From: Allobosea sp. WAO
GTDB taxonomy: Bacteria; Pseudomonadota; Alphaproteobacteria; Rhizobiales; Beijerinckiaceae
Reading direction: 5' to 3'
Length of the DNA stretch: 64,000 bases
NCBI RefSeq assembly: GCF_001509835.1
Contig: NZ_JXTJ01000007.1
Span: 248,001 to 312,000, forward strand
Shown here: positions 24,657 through 33,919 of the stretch, piece by piece
Layout: every line of letters begins with the position of its first letter
Position numbering within the stretch: position 1 is the first letter of the stretch
Notes under the pieces: generated by a model
Seen by the model: the letters and a program-made list of their open reading frames with translations, nothing else
The model's database searches: none
Told to the model about the DNA's origin: nothing
Position numbers and translations under genes: made by a program

Positions 24657-27155
24657 TCACGTCCCCCGTGGCTTGGCCCGCGTCGTCGGCGGCGCGGCGG
24701 CGGGATCGTCCGGCCAGGGATGGCGCGGATAGCGGCCCTTCATCTCGGCCTTCACCGCGGCCCAGGAGCCGCGCCAGAAGCCCGGCAGGTCGCGCGTCAC
24801 CTGGATCGGCCGATGCGCCGGCGAAAGCAGCTCCAGCACCAGCGGCACGCGCCCGCCGGCCAGTGCCGGGTGCCTGGCGAGGCCGAACAGCTCCTGCACC
24901 CGGACGGAAATGGTCGGCCCGGCCTCGGCGCCATAGTCGACGGCGAGCTGCGAGCCGGTCGGCGCGGCAAAGTGCGTCGGCGCCTCGGCATCGAGCCGGC
25001 GCTTCAGATCCCATGGCAATAGCTCGGCCAGCACGCCGTCGAGGTCGCCCGGCGTGATCGCGGCGAGCGAAGTGCGGCCGATAATATGCGGCGCAAGCCA
25101 GTCCGCCGCGCCCTCGGCCAGCCCGGCATCGGAAAGGTCCGGCCAGCCGCTGTCCGGCCCCTCGGCCGCGCGCAGGAAAGCGGCACGCTCGCGCAGCTGC
25201 GCCTGCGCCTTGCTCCAGGGCAGCGCCGCGATGCCGAGGCCGGCGATGCCCTTCGCCAGAACGACGGCGTTCTCCTCGCTCGCCTCGACCGGCAAAGGAC
25301 GCTCGGCCAGGACGAGCGCCCCGAAGCGCCGGCTGGCGCGGGCGCGCAGCGCCCTCGCGGCACGGTCGAACGAGGTTTCGGCCTGTTCCGACAGGCGGGT
25401 GCGGATCAGGCCGGAGGCGGCGAGTTCGGCGATCTCCGTCTCGTCGATGGCGGCAGCGCTGAGGATGCGGGCCTGGGCGGCGCTGCCGGTCATCTCGCCG
25501 ACAACCAGATAGGGCTCGCGCGCCAGGCGCTGGCCGGGCTCCAGGGCGGCGCCGCGGCCATTCGCCAGCAGATACTGGCCGGAACCGGGCTGGCGGGCCC
25601 TGGCGACCCGATCCGGGAAGGCGAGCGCCAGCAGGAAGCCGGGCGAATGGGTGCGCTCATCGCCTTTCGGCGCGTTCGCTCCCGCCTGCCGCGCCCAGCC
25701 CTCGGCGAGGCGGCGCATGTCGGCGGCGCGGCCGCCGCGCTCGCGCCCGAAGCGCTCCAGCCGCTCCGCGAGGTCGATCGCCTCGCCGCCGAGCCCGCGC
25801 TCGACCAGGAGGGCCGCCAGCAGCGCGGCCTGCCCGGCCTCGCCGAAGCCGGCGGCGCCGGTGACCATATGGGCGAGGCGCGGCGGCAAAGGCAGCGCCT
25901 GCAGCGCCTTGCCAGAGGCGGTGATCCGGCCACCTTCGTCGAGCGCTTCGAGATCGTTCAGCAGCAGGCGCGCTTCCTTCAGCGCCGGGGCGGGCGGTGG
26001 ATCGAGAAAGGCGAGCATCGTCGGGTCCGCGACGCCCCAGGCGGCGCAGTCGAGCAGCAAAGGGGCAAGATCGGCCGAGAGGATCTCCGGCCGGGCGAAG
26101 GCTTCGAGCGCGCCATTGCCGGCCTCATCCCAGAGCCGGTAGCAGATGCCGGGCTCGGTGCGGCCGGCGCGGCCGCGGCGCTGGTCGCTGGCGGCGCGGC
26201 TGGCGCGCTGGGTGACGAGGCGGGTGATGCCGATATCGGGCTCGTAGAGCGGCACCCGCGCCAGGCCGGAATCGATCACGACGCGCACGCCCTCGATGGT
26301 CAGCGAGGTCTCGGCGATCGCGGTCGCCAGCACGATCTTGCGCCGGCCGAGCGGCGCCGGCAGCACGGCGCGGTCCTGCTCAGCCTGGTCGAGCGCGCCA
26401 TAGAGCGGCGCGATCTCGACGCTGGCGTCGCGGATCTTTTCGCGCAGGCGCTCCTCGACCCGGCGGATCTCGCCCTGGCCGGGCAGGAAGACGAGCAGCG
26501 AGCCGCGCTGCTCGTTCAGAGCCAGGAGCACCGCCTCGGTGACCTGATCCTCGATGCGCTTCAGCGGGTCGCGGCCGAGATAGCGCGTCTCGACGGGATA
26601 GGCGCGGCCCTGGCTCTCGATCACCGCGGCATCGCCGAGCAGGCGGGCAACGCGGGCGCCGTCGAGCGTCGCCGACATCACGAGGATGCGCAGATCCTCG
26701 CGCAGCCCGGCCTGCGCATCGAGCGCCAGCGCCAGCCCGAAATCGGCATCGAGCGAGCGCTCGTGGAACTCGTCGAAGAGCACCGCCGCGACGCCTTCCA
26801 AAGCGGGATCGTCGAGGATCATCCGCGCGAAGACGCCTTCGGTGACAACCTCGATGCGCGTCCTCGGGCCGATCTTCGAGCCGAGCCGGACACGCAGACC
26901 GACCGTCTCGCCGACACGCTCGCCGAGCGTCTGCGCCATGCGGGCAGCGGCGCCGCGGGCGGCGAGCCGACGCGGCTCCAGCACGATCAGCTTGCCACCA
27001 CTGGCCCAAGGCTCGTCCAGCAGGGCGAGCGGCACGCGCGTCGTCTTGCCGGCGCCGGGCGGGGCCACGAGCACGGCTTTCGGGCGTGCGCGCAGGGCGG
27101 CGGACAGATCGTCGAGGACCGCGTCGATCGGCAGGGCTGTGTCGAAGCTGCGCAT
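24657..27155 (-). CDS. hrpB: ATP-dependent helicase HrpB
   Basis: 832 residues, DEAH/RHA family. Motif I is APPGAGKTTRVPLALL near residue 35. Others are VLEPRRLAARGAA, the DEFH box in AVLFDEFHERSLDAD, ILVMSATLDG (SAT motif), and QRRGRAGRTEPGICYRLW (motif VI). The C-terminal HrpB region includes LPWDLKRRLDAEAPTHF and the family ending PIQVTRDLPGFWRGSWAAVKAEMKGRYPRHPWPDDP in broken form. The role in vivo is poorly known. MRSFDTALPID at 27155 fits the family start; the frame runs on upstream. It converges on PBP1A. Confidence 0.94.
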   Translation of the reverse strand: MRSFDTALPIDAVLDDLSAALRARPKAVLVAPPGAGKTTRVPLALLDEPWASGGKLIVLEPRRLAARGAAARMAQTLGERVGETVGLRVRLGSKIGPRTRIEVVTEGVFARMILDDPALEGVAAVLFDEFHERSLDADFGLALALDAQAGLREDLRILVMSATLDGARVARLLGDAAVIESQGRAYPVETRYLGRDPLKRIEDQVTEAVLLALNEQRGSLLVFLPGQGEIRRVEERLREKIRDASVEIAPLYGALDQAEQDRAVLPAPLGRRKIVLATAIAETSLTIEGVRVVIDSGLARVPLYEPDIGITRLVTQRASRAASDQRRGRAGRTEPGICYRLWDEAGNGALEAFARPEILSADLAPLLLDCAAWGVADPTMLAFLDPPPAPALKEARLLLNDLEALDEGGRITASGKALQALPLPPRLAHMVTGAAGFGEAGQAALLAALLVERGLGGEAIDLAERLERFGRERGGRAADMRRLAEGWARQAGANAPKGDERTHSPGFLLALAFPDRVARARQPGSGQYLLANGRGAALEPGQRLAREPYLVVGEMTGSAAQARILSAAAIDETEIAELAASGLIRTRLSEQAETSFDRAARALRARASRRFGALVLAERPLPVEASEENAVVLAKGIAGLGIAALPWSKAQAQLRERAAFLRAAEGPDSGWPDLSDAGLAEGAADWLAPHIIGRTSLAAITPGDLDGVLAELLPWDLKRRLDAEAPTHFAAPTGSQLAVDYGAEAGPTISVRVQELFGLARHPALAGGRVPLVLELLSPAHRPIQVTRDLPGFWRGSWAAVKAEMKGRYPRHPWPDDPAAAPPTTRAKPRGT

Positions 27156-27217
27156 GCCGGCATGTGCCCCGGAGGCAAGCGCCTGCGCAAGCGTTTCGGC
27201 CGCAGGCCGGCGCCCCG

Positions 27218-28006
27218 TCAGGCGGCGCGGCGCAGCCCGACCTCGAAGGGGTGCAGGCTGACCGCGCCGACGCGGGCCGACACCAACGTGTTGCGCGGCA
27301 ACGCCTGCCAGCATTCGCGCGCCGCGTCGATCGGCTCCGAGGCGATCACCACCGCATCGCCGCGATCGCAGAGATAGAGCGTCGGCGGCTTCTCGTCGGA
27401 GGACCAGCGGACGGCATGGATGGTCTCGCCATCGGCGAGCGCGGCAGCACAGCGCAGGGGCTCGCGAACGCCGGCCTCCTGCATCAGGGCAAGCGCGTCA
27501 CCGAGCGCGCCGGCAAGAGCCTCGCCCGGCTGCTCGCCCTCGCTCATCCGCGCCAGTGCCAGCAGGAACAGCACTTCCGAATCGGTGGTGCCGACGCGCG
27601 AGCCGTAGAGCGGATCGGGAATCAGGCTCTCGAGCCGGCGCCGGATCAGGCCATAGCCGCCGATCTGGCCGTTATGCATGAAGAGATGCCGGCCATGGAC
27701 GAAAGGGTGGCAATTGGCCCGCGTGCTCGCCGTGCCGGTCGCGGCGCGGACATGCGCGAAGAACAGATGCGAGCGGACGAGGCGGGCGATCGAGAGCAGG
27801 TTCTCGTCCGACCAGGCCGGGCGGATCTCCCGGTACTGGCCGGGCTCGGGGCGCTCGCCATACCAGCCGACGCCGAAACCGTCGCCATTGGTGCCGGTCT
27901 TGGCCTCCTCGGCGTGCAGCGACTGGTGGATCAGCGAATGGCAGGGTGAGGCGACGAGATCCTCCAGGAACACCGGAGCGCCGGCATAGGCGAGGAAACG
28001 GCACAT
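27218..28006 (-). CDS. Class II glutamine amidotransferase (YafJ/EgtC-like)
   Basis: 262 residues. It begins MCRFLAYAG, so Cys2 is the N-terminal nucleophile after Met removal. Other family motifs are NGDGFGVGWYG, FFAHVRAATGT, NCHPFVHGRHLFMHNGQIGG and GTTDSEVLF. The fold releases ammonia from glutamine; EgtC instead hydrolyses a glutamyl amide in ergothioneine synthesis. No egtB or egtD lies nearby, so the substrate cannot be assigned. hrpB follows 62 bases downstream on the same strand. Confidence 0.88.
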   Translation of the reverse strand: MCRFLAYAGAPVFLEDLVASPCHSLIHQSLHAEEAKTGTNGDGFGVGWYGERPEPGQYREIRPAWSDENLLSIARLVRSHLFFAHVRAATGTASTRANCHPFVHGRHLFMHNGQIGGYGLIRRRLESLIPDPLYGSRVGTTDSEVLFLLALARMSEGEQPGEALAGALGDALALMQEAGVREPLRCAAALADGETIHAVRWSSDEKPPTLYLCDRGDAVVIASEPIDAARECWQALPRNTLVSARVGAVSLHPFEVGLRRAA

Positions 28007-28218
28007 GGTCGGCCCCGAATCACGCGCGGCAGGACGCCGCAAGGTCAATCTGCGCGACAAGCATGAATGCTGCCATAACGGCTTTTTTGGAGCAGGCGAA
28101 ATCGGTGCGCCCGCAGCCGGCCCGGCAGGGCGGCGGCGGTTGCGACCCCCATAGCCATCGTATAACCAGCACAGGGTTGGAAGTAGCGGTCCCGCGCCCA
28201 AGCGGGCGGGGGGAAGCC

Positions 28219-29637
28219 TTGAAATCGATCCTGACGGCCGCGGGCGCAGCGCTCGCCTTCGCCCTCTTCCCGCAAAGCGCGCTGGCCGCCGGCGACATTG
28301 GCGGCGCGACCATGGGCGTCGCCTGGGCCCTGCCTTTCGCCGGCATGCTGCTCTCGATCGCACTCGGACCGATCCTGTTCCCGCATTTCTGGGAGCACAA
28401 CTACGGCAAGTTCGCCGCCTTCTGGGCGGTGCTCGTTCTGGTGCCGCTGATGCTGCTCCGCGGCTTCGAGCCTGCGCTCGGCGCGCTGCTGCACACGGCG
28501 CTGCTCGAATACCTCCCCTTCATCATCCTGCTCTTCGCGCTGTTCACCATCGCCGGTGGCATCCTGGTGATGGGCAACCTGCACGGCACGCCGGCGACCA
28601 ACACGACACTGCTCGCCATCGGCACGGTGATGGCAAGCTTCGTCGGCACCACCGGCGCCTCGATCATCATGATCAGGCCGCTGCTGCGCGCCAATGACAA
28701 CCGGCGCCACAACGTCCATGTCGTGGTGTTCTTCATCTTCCTGGTCTCGAACATCGGGGGCTCGCTGACCCCGCTCGGCGACCCGCCGCTGTTCCTCGGC
28801 TTCCTGCGCGGCGTCAGCTTCTTCTGGACGACGACGCACCTCCTGCCGGAGACCTCCTTCGCCGTCGCAATCCTGCTGGTGCTGTTCTTCGCGCTCGACA
28901 GCTACCTGTTCCGCAAGGAAGAGGGATTACCGGTGCTGAAGGATCCGACGCCGGACCGCGCCATCAAGCTCTATGGCAAGGTCAACATCCTGCTGCTCGG
29001 CGGCGTGATCCTCGCCATCCTGATGTCGGCGAACTGGAAGCCGGACGTGACCTTCACGATCCAGGGCGTCCACCTCGAGCTGCAGAACCTCGTGCGCGAC
29101 GCGATCCTGCTCGGCCTCGCTCTGCTCTCGCTGAAGCTGACGCCGAAGCCGGTGCGCGCCGGCAACGAGTTCAGCTGGGGCCCGATCCTGGAGGTCGCCA
29201 AGCTGTTCGCTGGCATCTTCACCTGCATCATCCCGGTGCTGGCGATGCTGCAGGCCGGCAAGGACGGCGCCTTCTCCTCGCTGGTCGCCATGGTCACCAA
29301 TGCGGACGGCAGCGCCAACAATGTCGCCTATTTCTGGCTGACCGGCATCCTGTCCTCCTTCCTCGACAATGCGCCGACCTATCTCGTCTTCTTCGAGCTC
29401 GCGGGCGGCGATGCCAAGGCGCTGATGGCCACGGGCGCGCTGACGCTGACCGCCATCTCGGCCGGCGCCGTGTTCATGGGCGCCAATACCTATATCGGCA
29501 ACGCCCCGAACTTCATGGTCTACGCCATCGCCAAGGACCGGAAGGTCGCGATGCCGAGCTTCTTCGGCTACATGGCCTGGTCGGGCGGCATCCTGATCCC
29601 GATCTTCCTGCTGCAGACGCTGATCTTCTTCCGCTAG
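28219..29637 (+). CDS. Sodium:proton antiporter / CitMHS-like transporter
   Basis: 472 residues with about 11-12 hydrophobic helices. The family signature includes SIALGPILFPHFWEHNYGK, NLHGTPATNTTLLAIG, GTTGASIIMIRPLLRAN, FLVSNIGGSLTPLGDPPLFLG, DNAPTYLVFFELAGGD and GANTYIGNAPNFMVYAIA. These place it in the ArsB/NhaD superfamily (the CitMHS_2 group often called sodium:proton antiporter). The start is TTG at 28219 with GGGGGGAAG just upstream; the first residues look like a signal-type helix ending in ALAA. The preceding 212 bases hold no gene; a CCCGC/GCGGG hairpin ends close to the start. Confidence 0.85.
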   Translation: MKSILTAAGAALAFALFPQSALAAGDIGGATMGVAWALPFAGMLLSIALGPILFPHFWEHNYGKFAAFWAVLVLVPLMLLRGFEPALGALLHTALLEYLPFIILLFALFTIAGGILVMGNLHGTPATNTTLLAIGTVMASFVGTTGASIIMIRPLLRANDNRRHNVHVVVFFIFLVSNIGGSLTPLGDPPLFLGFLRGVSFFWTTTHLLPETSFAVAILLVLFFALDSYLFRKEEGLPVLKDPTPDRAIKLYGKVNILLLGGVILAILMSANWKPDVTFTIQGVHLELQNLVRDAILLGLALLSLKLTPKPVRAGNEFSWGPILEVAKLFAGIFTCIIPVLAMLQAGKDGAFSSLVAMVTNADGSANNVAYFWLTGILSSFLDNAPTYLVFFELAGGDAKALMATGALTLTAISAGAVFMGANTYIGNAPNFMVYAIAKDRKVAMPSFFGYMAWSGGILIPIFLLQTLIFFR

Positions 29638-29648
29638 GCGAATGCCCC

Positions 29649-29674
29649 GCCGCGCCTCGACAGCGTGGCGCGGC
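29649..29674. terminator. GC-rich hairpin after the antiporter gene
   Basis: GCCGCGCC (29649-29656) and GGCGCGGC (29667-29674) form an exact 8-pair stem with a 10-base loop, 12 bases after the antiporter stop. No T run follows, so it may be only a transcript-stabilising hairpin or a weak terminator. Confidence 0.4.
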
Positions 29675-29714
29675 AGGCCTAAACGGGCGGCGTTCGACCT
29701 AAGAGACGCCGCCC

Positions 29715-30914
29715 ATGACCTTGCGCCCCGACACGCTGGCGATGACCGCCGTCCTCGCCATGCTGACGGCGCTGGGGCCGCTCTCGACCGATTTCTACCT
29801 GCCCTCGCTGCCCGAGATCGTCCGTGTCCTGAACACCGACGTCGCCGGCGCCCAGGCGACGCTCTCGGCCTTCCTGTTCGGCTTCGCCGCCGGGCAGATC
29901 ATCTGGGGCCCGCTATCCGACCGGCTCGGCCGGCGGCCGGTGCTGCTGATCGGCCTTGGCCTGTTCCTCGTGACCACGCTGATCTGCGCGCTCGCGCCCT
30001 CGATAGACGCGCTGATCGGCGCGCGCTTCGCCCAGGCGCTCGGCGCCTCCGGGCCGATCGTGCTCGGCCGCGCCATGGTCCGCGATCTCTATGACGGACC
30101 GCGCGCCGGCCGCGAGCTCGCCCGCATGGGCATGATCATGGGGCTGGTGCCCGCAATCGCGCCGGCTCTCGGCGGCGTGCTGCAGAACGCCTTCGGCTGG
30201 CGCTCGACCTTCGTCGCCACGCTGATCGTCGCCGTCGCCATCATGGGCGTGGTGGTCACGATCCTGCCGGAGACGATCCGCAAGCGCTCGCCCGAAAAGC
30301 TCTCCTTCCTCGCGATCTTCCGCGGCTTTCGCGTGCTGCTGCAGAACCCGGCCTACCGGGTCTATGTCAGCCTGACCTCGCTCGCCTATGCCGGGCTGTT
30401 CGCCTTCATCTCCGGCTCCTCCTTCGTGCTGATCGGGATCCACGGCCTGTCGCCGCCGGTCTATGGCCTGTCCTTTGGCTGCATGGTGCTCGGCTACATT
30501 CTCGGCACCATCCTGGCGCAGCGCCTGGTCGGCTCGCGCGGGCTCGACGGAGTGATCGCACTCGGCGTCATCTGCCTCGCCGCCGGCGGGCTCGCGATGC
30601 TGGTTTGTGTCGCCAGCGGCTTCGGCGGGCCGCTCGGCGTGATCCTGCCGATGGCGCTCTATGCCTGCGGGGTCGGGCTGACCATGCCGCAATCCCAGGC
30701 GGCGGCGATGATGCCCTTCCCGGACAGGGCGGGGGCGGCCTCCTCCCTCACCGGGCTCTGCCAGATGCTGCTCTCGGGCTGCGTCGGCCTGCTGGTCGGC
30801 CACCTCTTGAAGAGTTCGGCGCTGCCGCTGCCGCTGGTGCTGTCCGCGATAGGCGTGACCACCCTGGTACTGTTCCGCGCCAGCGCCGCGACGCGCGCAG
30901 CCGGCAAGAGCTGA
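29715..30914 (+). CDS. Bcr/CflA-type MFS multidrug efflux transporter
   Basis: 399 residues, twelve predicted membrane helices, inner membrane. The N-terminal TDFYLPSLPEI motif and GQIIWGPLSDRLGRRPVLLIG (motif A) are the Bcr/CflA hallmark; RFAQALGASGPIVLGRAMVRDLYDG is motif B/C. Members export bicyclomycin, chloramphenicol, cysteine or other small molecules by proton antiport; this substrate cannot be told. The ATG at 29715 follows a 77-base gap after the antiporter. Confidence 0.9.
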   Translation: MTLRPDTLAMTAVLAMLTALGPLSTDFYLPSLPEIVRVLNTDVAGAQATLSAFLFGFAAGQIIWGPLSDRLGRRPVLLIGLGLFLVTTLICALAPSIDALIGARFAQALGASGPIVLGRAMVRDLYDGPRAGRELARMGMIMGLVPAIAPALGGVLQNAFGWRSTFVATLIVAVAIMGVVVTILPETIRKRSPEKLSFLAIFRGFRVLLQNPAYRVYVSLTSLAYAGLFAFISGSSFVLIGIHGLSPPVYGLSFGCMVLGYILGTILAQRLVGSRGLDGVIALGVICLAAGGLAMLVCVASGFGGPLGVILPMALYACGVGLTMPQSQAAAMMPFPDRAGAASSLTGLCQMLLSGCVGLLVGHLLKSSALPLPLVLSAIGVTTLVLFRASAATRAAGKS

Positions 30915-30952
30915 GCGCAGAGCCTGCGCTCCGGCGCCCGCTGTTCAGCCCT

Positions 30953-31765
30953 TCAATTGCCCATGCGGTCGCGCCATTGCCGCTCGCCGGCCATGCAGCC
31001 GACCCGGGGCGGGCGGGATTGCGCCTTCTGGATCAGCGCCTCGCCGGCGGGAACCTCGGCGATCTCGCGGACCAGCTTGGTGCGGGTCGCGTCGACGAAC
31101 TGGTGGCGTTCGCGGATCGGGATGACGAAGGCGCCGACCCCGGTGATGACGCAGTCCTCGTAGTAGACGTCGAGATTGTCGATGTCGAAATAGCTCGCCG
31201 CCTTCAGCATCACCGGCAGCCCGTTGATCGAGATGCCCTTGTCGCGGGCGGCGTCGCGGGCCTGGGTCACCGGCCTGCCGTCATTGTTGGCACCGTCGCC
31301 GGAGATGTCGATGACGCGGCGCAGGGCGACGACATTGCTCTGCTCGAGCAGGGCCATGCTGAGATCGATCGCGCCCGAGATCGAGGTCCGCCGACCGCGC
31401 CGCGTCGGCGCCTCGCCGAGTTCCTCGGCGAAGGCGATCGCCGATTGCGGTGTCTCGATCACCGTCCACGGCTTGACGATGTGCTGGAAGTCGCCGCCGG
31501 CCCATTCGAAATAGGTCACCGCGATCTTGCCTATCGAGCCCTTGGCGATCGCCTCGTGCAGCTGGCGCGAACGGAAGGCCTCGATATAGCCGTTGCGCTG
31601 CAGGGCGAGCTCGTCGAGATCCATCGAATAGGAGACGTCGACCGCCAGCACCAGCGCGACATCGACCTCCTCGGGCGGCGACGTGGCCGGCTGGGCATCG
31701 GGCGCCGTGGCCGGCCACAGGGCCGCGGCCGAAAGACTCAAGAGACCGAACAGCCAGGGCCGCAT
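30953..31765 (-). CDS. DUF1194 (von Willebrand factor A-like) exported protein
   Basis: 270 residues. A signal peptide covers about 1-25 (MRPWLFGLLSLSAAALWPATA). The vWA-like fold begins with the MIDAS motif AVDVSYSMD, followed by RTSISGAIDLSMALL and VIDISGDGANNDG, which supply the other metal-coordinating residues. DUF1194 proteins are secreted or periplasmic with no assigned role. The ATG at 31765 is chosen because GGAGGTG precedes it at a good distance; an ATG 15 bases upstream overlaps that site. Confidence 0.85.
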   Translation of the reverse strand: MRPWLFGLLSLSAAALWPATAPDAQPATSPPEEVDVALVLAVDVSYSMDLDELALQRNGYIEAFRSRQLHEAIAKGSIGKIAVTYFEWAGGDFQHIVKPWTVIETPQSAIAFAEELGEAPTRRGRRTSISGAIDLSMALLEQSNVVALRRVIDISGDGANNDGRPVTQARDAARDKGISINGLPVMLKAASYFDIDNLDVYYEDCVITGVGAFVIPIRERHQFVDATRTKLVREIAEVPAGEALIQKAQSRPPRVGCMAGERQWRDRMGN

Positions 31766-31980
31766 CGCCACCTCCATCATCTGTCGTCGAAGCGTAACGC
31801 CGAAACGCTAGGATGATTCGGGCGAAGGCCGGCTTCAAACGAATGTGATGGAAGTCTGCTCCGAGTTTTCGGCGAGGCCAAGCGTGAAAGCTGGGCAGTC
31901 CGGGGCACGTTCCCGCAAACGTGATCAGGTTTCGCATCAGGAGGATGCTCCGGATACTTCCCCGGCGCGCATTGCCGTCC

Positions 31981-32658
31981 TCAGGCGGCCCGACGCTTCT
32001 CGACGATCGACAGCGCCGCAGCGAAAGCCTCGTCGACGCCGAGCGCCGAGGTATCGAGCAGGATCGCGTCCTCGGCGGCCTTCAGCGGCGCATCGCCGCG
32101 GCCGCTGTCCCTGGCATCGCGCCGGCGGATATCAGCGAGGATGCCCTCGAAGGACGCCGTGTCGCCGCGGCCAGCCAGTTCCTTGTGCCGGCGCGCGGCG
32201 CGCACCTCGGGCGTCGCCGTGACGAAGAGCTTCACCGTCGCCTGCGGGCAGATCACCGTGCCGATGTCGCGCCCGTCCAGCACCGCCCCGCCGGGAGCCG
32301 CGGCGAAATGGCGCTGGCGGTCGATCAGCGCCCGCCGCACCCCGGGAATCGCGGCGACCACCGAGGCAGCCTCGCCGATCTCGCGGCCGCGCAGCCCGGC
32401 CTCGTCGAAGCCCGTCTCGTCGAAGCCGGCGGCGGTCGCCTCCGCCGCCTGCGCATCCTCGAGCTTTTGCCCGGCATCGAGCATGGCGCGCGCCACCATG
32501 CGGTAGAGCAGGCCGGTATCGAGGTAAGGCAGGCCATAATGGGCAGCGAGGCGGCGTGCCAGCGTGCCCTTGCCGGAGGCCGCCGGGCCGTCGACGGCGA
32601 TGACAAGGTTGCGGCCGGCGATTGCCGGCGATGGAAGGGGCTGTTGCGACAGGACCAC
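31981..32658 (-). CDS. cmk: Cytidylate kinase
   Basis: 225 residues. It phosphorylates CMP and dCMP with ATP. The P-loop is AVDGPAASGKGTLARRLA; the NMP-binding part has LPYLDTGLLYRMVAR and VLDGRDIGTVICPQATVKLFVTA; RRRDARDSGR is the Arg-rich lid. The start is GTG at 32658; no ATG lies before the P-loop. In many Rhizobiales cmk sits between aroA and rpsA next to the FYDLN-acid gene; here it is divergent from that gene and neither aroA nor rpsA adjoins it. Confidence 0.95.
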   Translation of the reverse strand: MVLSQQPLPSPAIAGRNLVIAVDGPAASGKGTLARRLAAHYGLPYLDTGLLYRMVARAMLDAGQKLEDAQAAEATAAGFDETGFDEAGLRGREIGEAASVVAAIPGVRRALIDRQRHFAAAPGGAVLDGRDIGTVICPQATVKLFVTATPEVRAARRHKELAGRGDTASFEGILADIRRRDARDSGRGDAPLKAAEDAILLDTSALGVDEAFAAALSIVEKRRAA

Positions 32659-32719
32659 GGGCGTCTCTGGGCTCTCGGCAGGCAGGGGCGGTGGGCCGAC
32701 CTCATCGCAGCGCCGGCTA

Positions 32720-32775
32720 CCACTTTTCGCCTCCTGCTCTAGAGCATGGCGCGGGGAAGCGGGAGCCGTTTTTCA
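32720..32775. repeat. Degenerate copy of a Rhizobiales intergenic palindromic repeat
   Basis: The exact palindrome GCTCTAGAGC (32736-32745) followed by ATG is preceded by CCACTTTTCG and followed by a GGGAA...GGGAGCCGTTTTTC stretch. This resembles the widespread Rhizobiales repeat built from CACTTTTCGG, GATCATGCTCTAGAGCATG and GGGAACCGGTTTTC blocks. The copy is worn. The 273-base gap between cmk and the FYDLN-acid gene holds no other feature I can support. Confidence 0.4.
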
Positions 32776-32931
32776 TGCCGAGGCCCGCGTTCGGCAGCCC
32801 GGTGGTTTTCCGGCGGGCCTGCCGCCTGTCGGCACAGGAGAAATCAGCATTTGACAGGCGCGCCCTGCCCGACTAACGGACGCCCCTGCTTTTCAGAACC
32901 CCTTCCGCACGCAACTCGAAGGTCCGACGCC

Positions 32932-33333
32932 GTGGCGAAACCGGAACTTGGCACCAAGCGCGTTTGTCCCGTGACAGGCCGTAAATTCTACGATCTCGAC
33001 AAGGATCCGATCGTCTCCCCCTATACCGGGCAGTCCTATCCGCGCTCGGTGTTCGAGCCGCAGGCGAAGGCAGCCGCCGTCGCCGCCAAGCCGGCCGATG
33101 ACGAGGATGAGACCGAGGCCGCCGACGGCGCGGTCGAGCTCGTCTCGCTCGACGAGGCCGATGCGGAAGCGTCCGAGAAGGAAGCCGTCGTCACCAGCGA
33201 AGACGACATCGAGATCGAGGACGACGGCAGCGCCAATGACGACGACGACACTTTCCTGGAAGAGGACGAGGAAGGCGACGACGACGTCTCCGACCTGATC
33301 GACGGCGATCTCGAGGGCGACGAGGACGCCTGA
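32932..33333 (+). CDS. TIGR02300 / FYDLN-acid domain protein
   Basis: 133 residues. The N-terminal ~45 residues are conserved (GTKRVCPVTGRKFYDLDKDP then IVSPYTGQSYP), giving the family its FYDLN name; the rest is low-complexity and very acidic (EDDGSANDDDDTFLEEDEE). The family is confined largely to Alphaproteobacteria and has no known function. The single Cys in RVCPVTG stands where relatives of this family carry a zinc-ribbon-like pattern. The start is GTG at 32932 with AAGG upstream. tRNA-Ala follows 173 bases downstream, a common arrangement. Confidence 0.92.
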   Translation: MAKPELGTKRVCPVTGRKFYDLDKDPIVSPYTGQSYPRSVFEPQAKAAAVAAKPADDEDETEAADGAVELVSLDEADAEASEKEAVVTSEDDIEIEDDGSANDDDDTFLEEDEEGDDDVSDLIDGDLEGDEDA

Positions 33334-33506
33334 GGCGCCTTTTCACAGGCGCGAATGAAAAAGCGGGACGCGCTTCACATTCGTGCTTGTGTCCAGGCGA
33401 AAGCCTGCCTATAGAGCGCTTCGTCGCTGCCGCGACGAAGCGCAGGGCTCCCCCGGAGCCGGTGCAAAAAGGAATTCCAGCCACTCCCCAAGGTGGCTGC
33501 GACAGT

Positions 33507-33582
<76 letters not shown>

Positions 33583-33663
33583 TCCTCCTCCCGTAGATCG
33601 TCAGCTTATCTGCGGTTTCCGACCGGCGCTGTGGCGCTGCTCACCAGCCTCCTGATATCGTAG

Positions 33664-33852
33664 ACCGTTCGATGCGCGCTGCACGGGCTCAGCGCTGAAG
33701 AAGCGCTTGCCAGACGGCAAAGCAGCGCGGACCGCAATGCGCTCGACGCCGAGGCGAAGCTGGACTGGCAGGCCTATCGCGGCCAGATCGGCTCGCGCGC
33801 CCAGGACCATGCCATCACTGGCAATCTCATCTGGCGCCTCGCCACGTATTGA
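33664..33852 (+). pseudogene. Gene remnant downstream of tRNA-Ala
   Basis: An open stretch of 62 codons between in-frame stops has no ATG, GTG or TTG with a ribosome-binding site, but reads as ordinary protein (SAEEALARRQSSADRNALDA, then KLDWQAYRGQIGSRAQDHAI and NLIWRLATY). It could be the 3' end of a lost gene. The rest of the 337-base gap from 33583 to 33919 holds nothing else I can support. I do not recognise the family; tRNA 3' ends are frequent integration sites, but I found no duplicated tRNA tail. Confidence 0.3.
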
Positions 33853-33919
33853 GGGGGATCGGCGCCATCAGATGGCGCCGCCGCTCTTGCCAGCGGCGGG
33901 CCAGACAAGCCGGCTCGCC

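Noticed and set aside
28100-28218. Na+ or Li+ riboswitch before the antiporter gene
   Set aside because: A short CCCGC/GCGGG hairpin exists, but I could not fit it to any riboswitch consensus I know.
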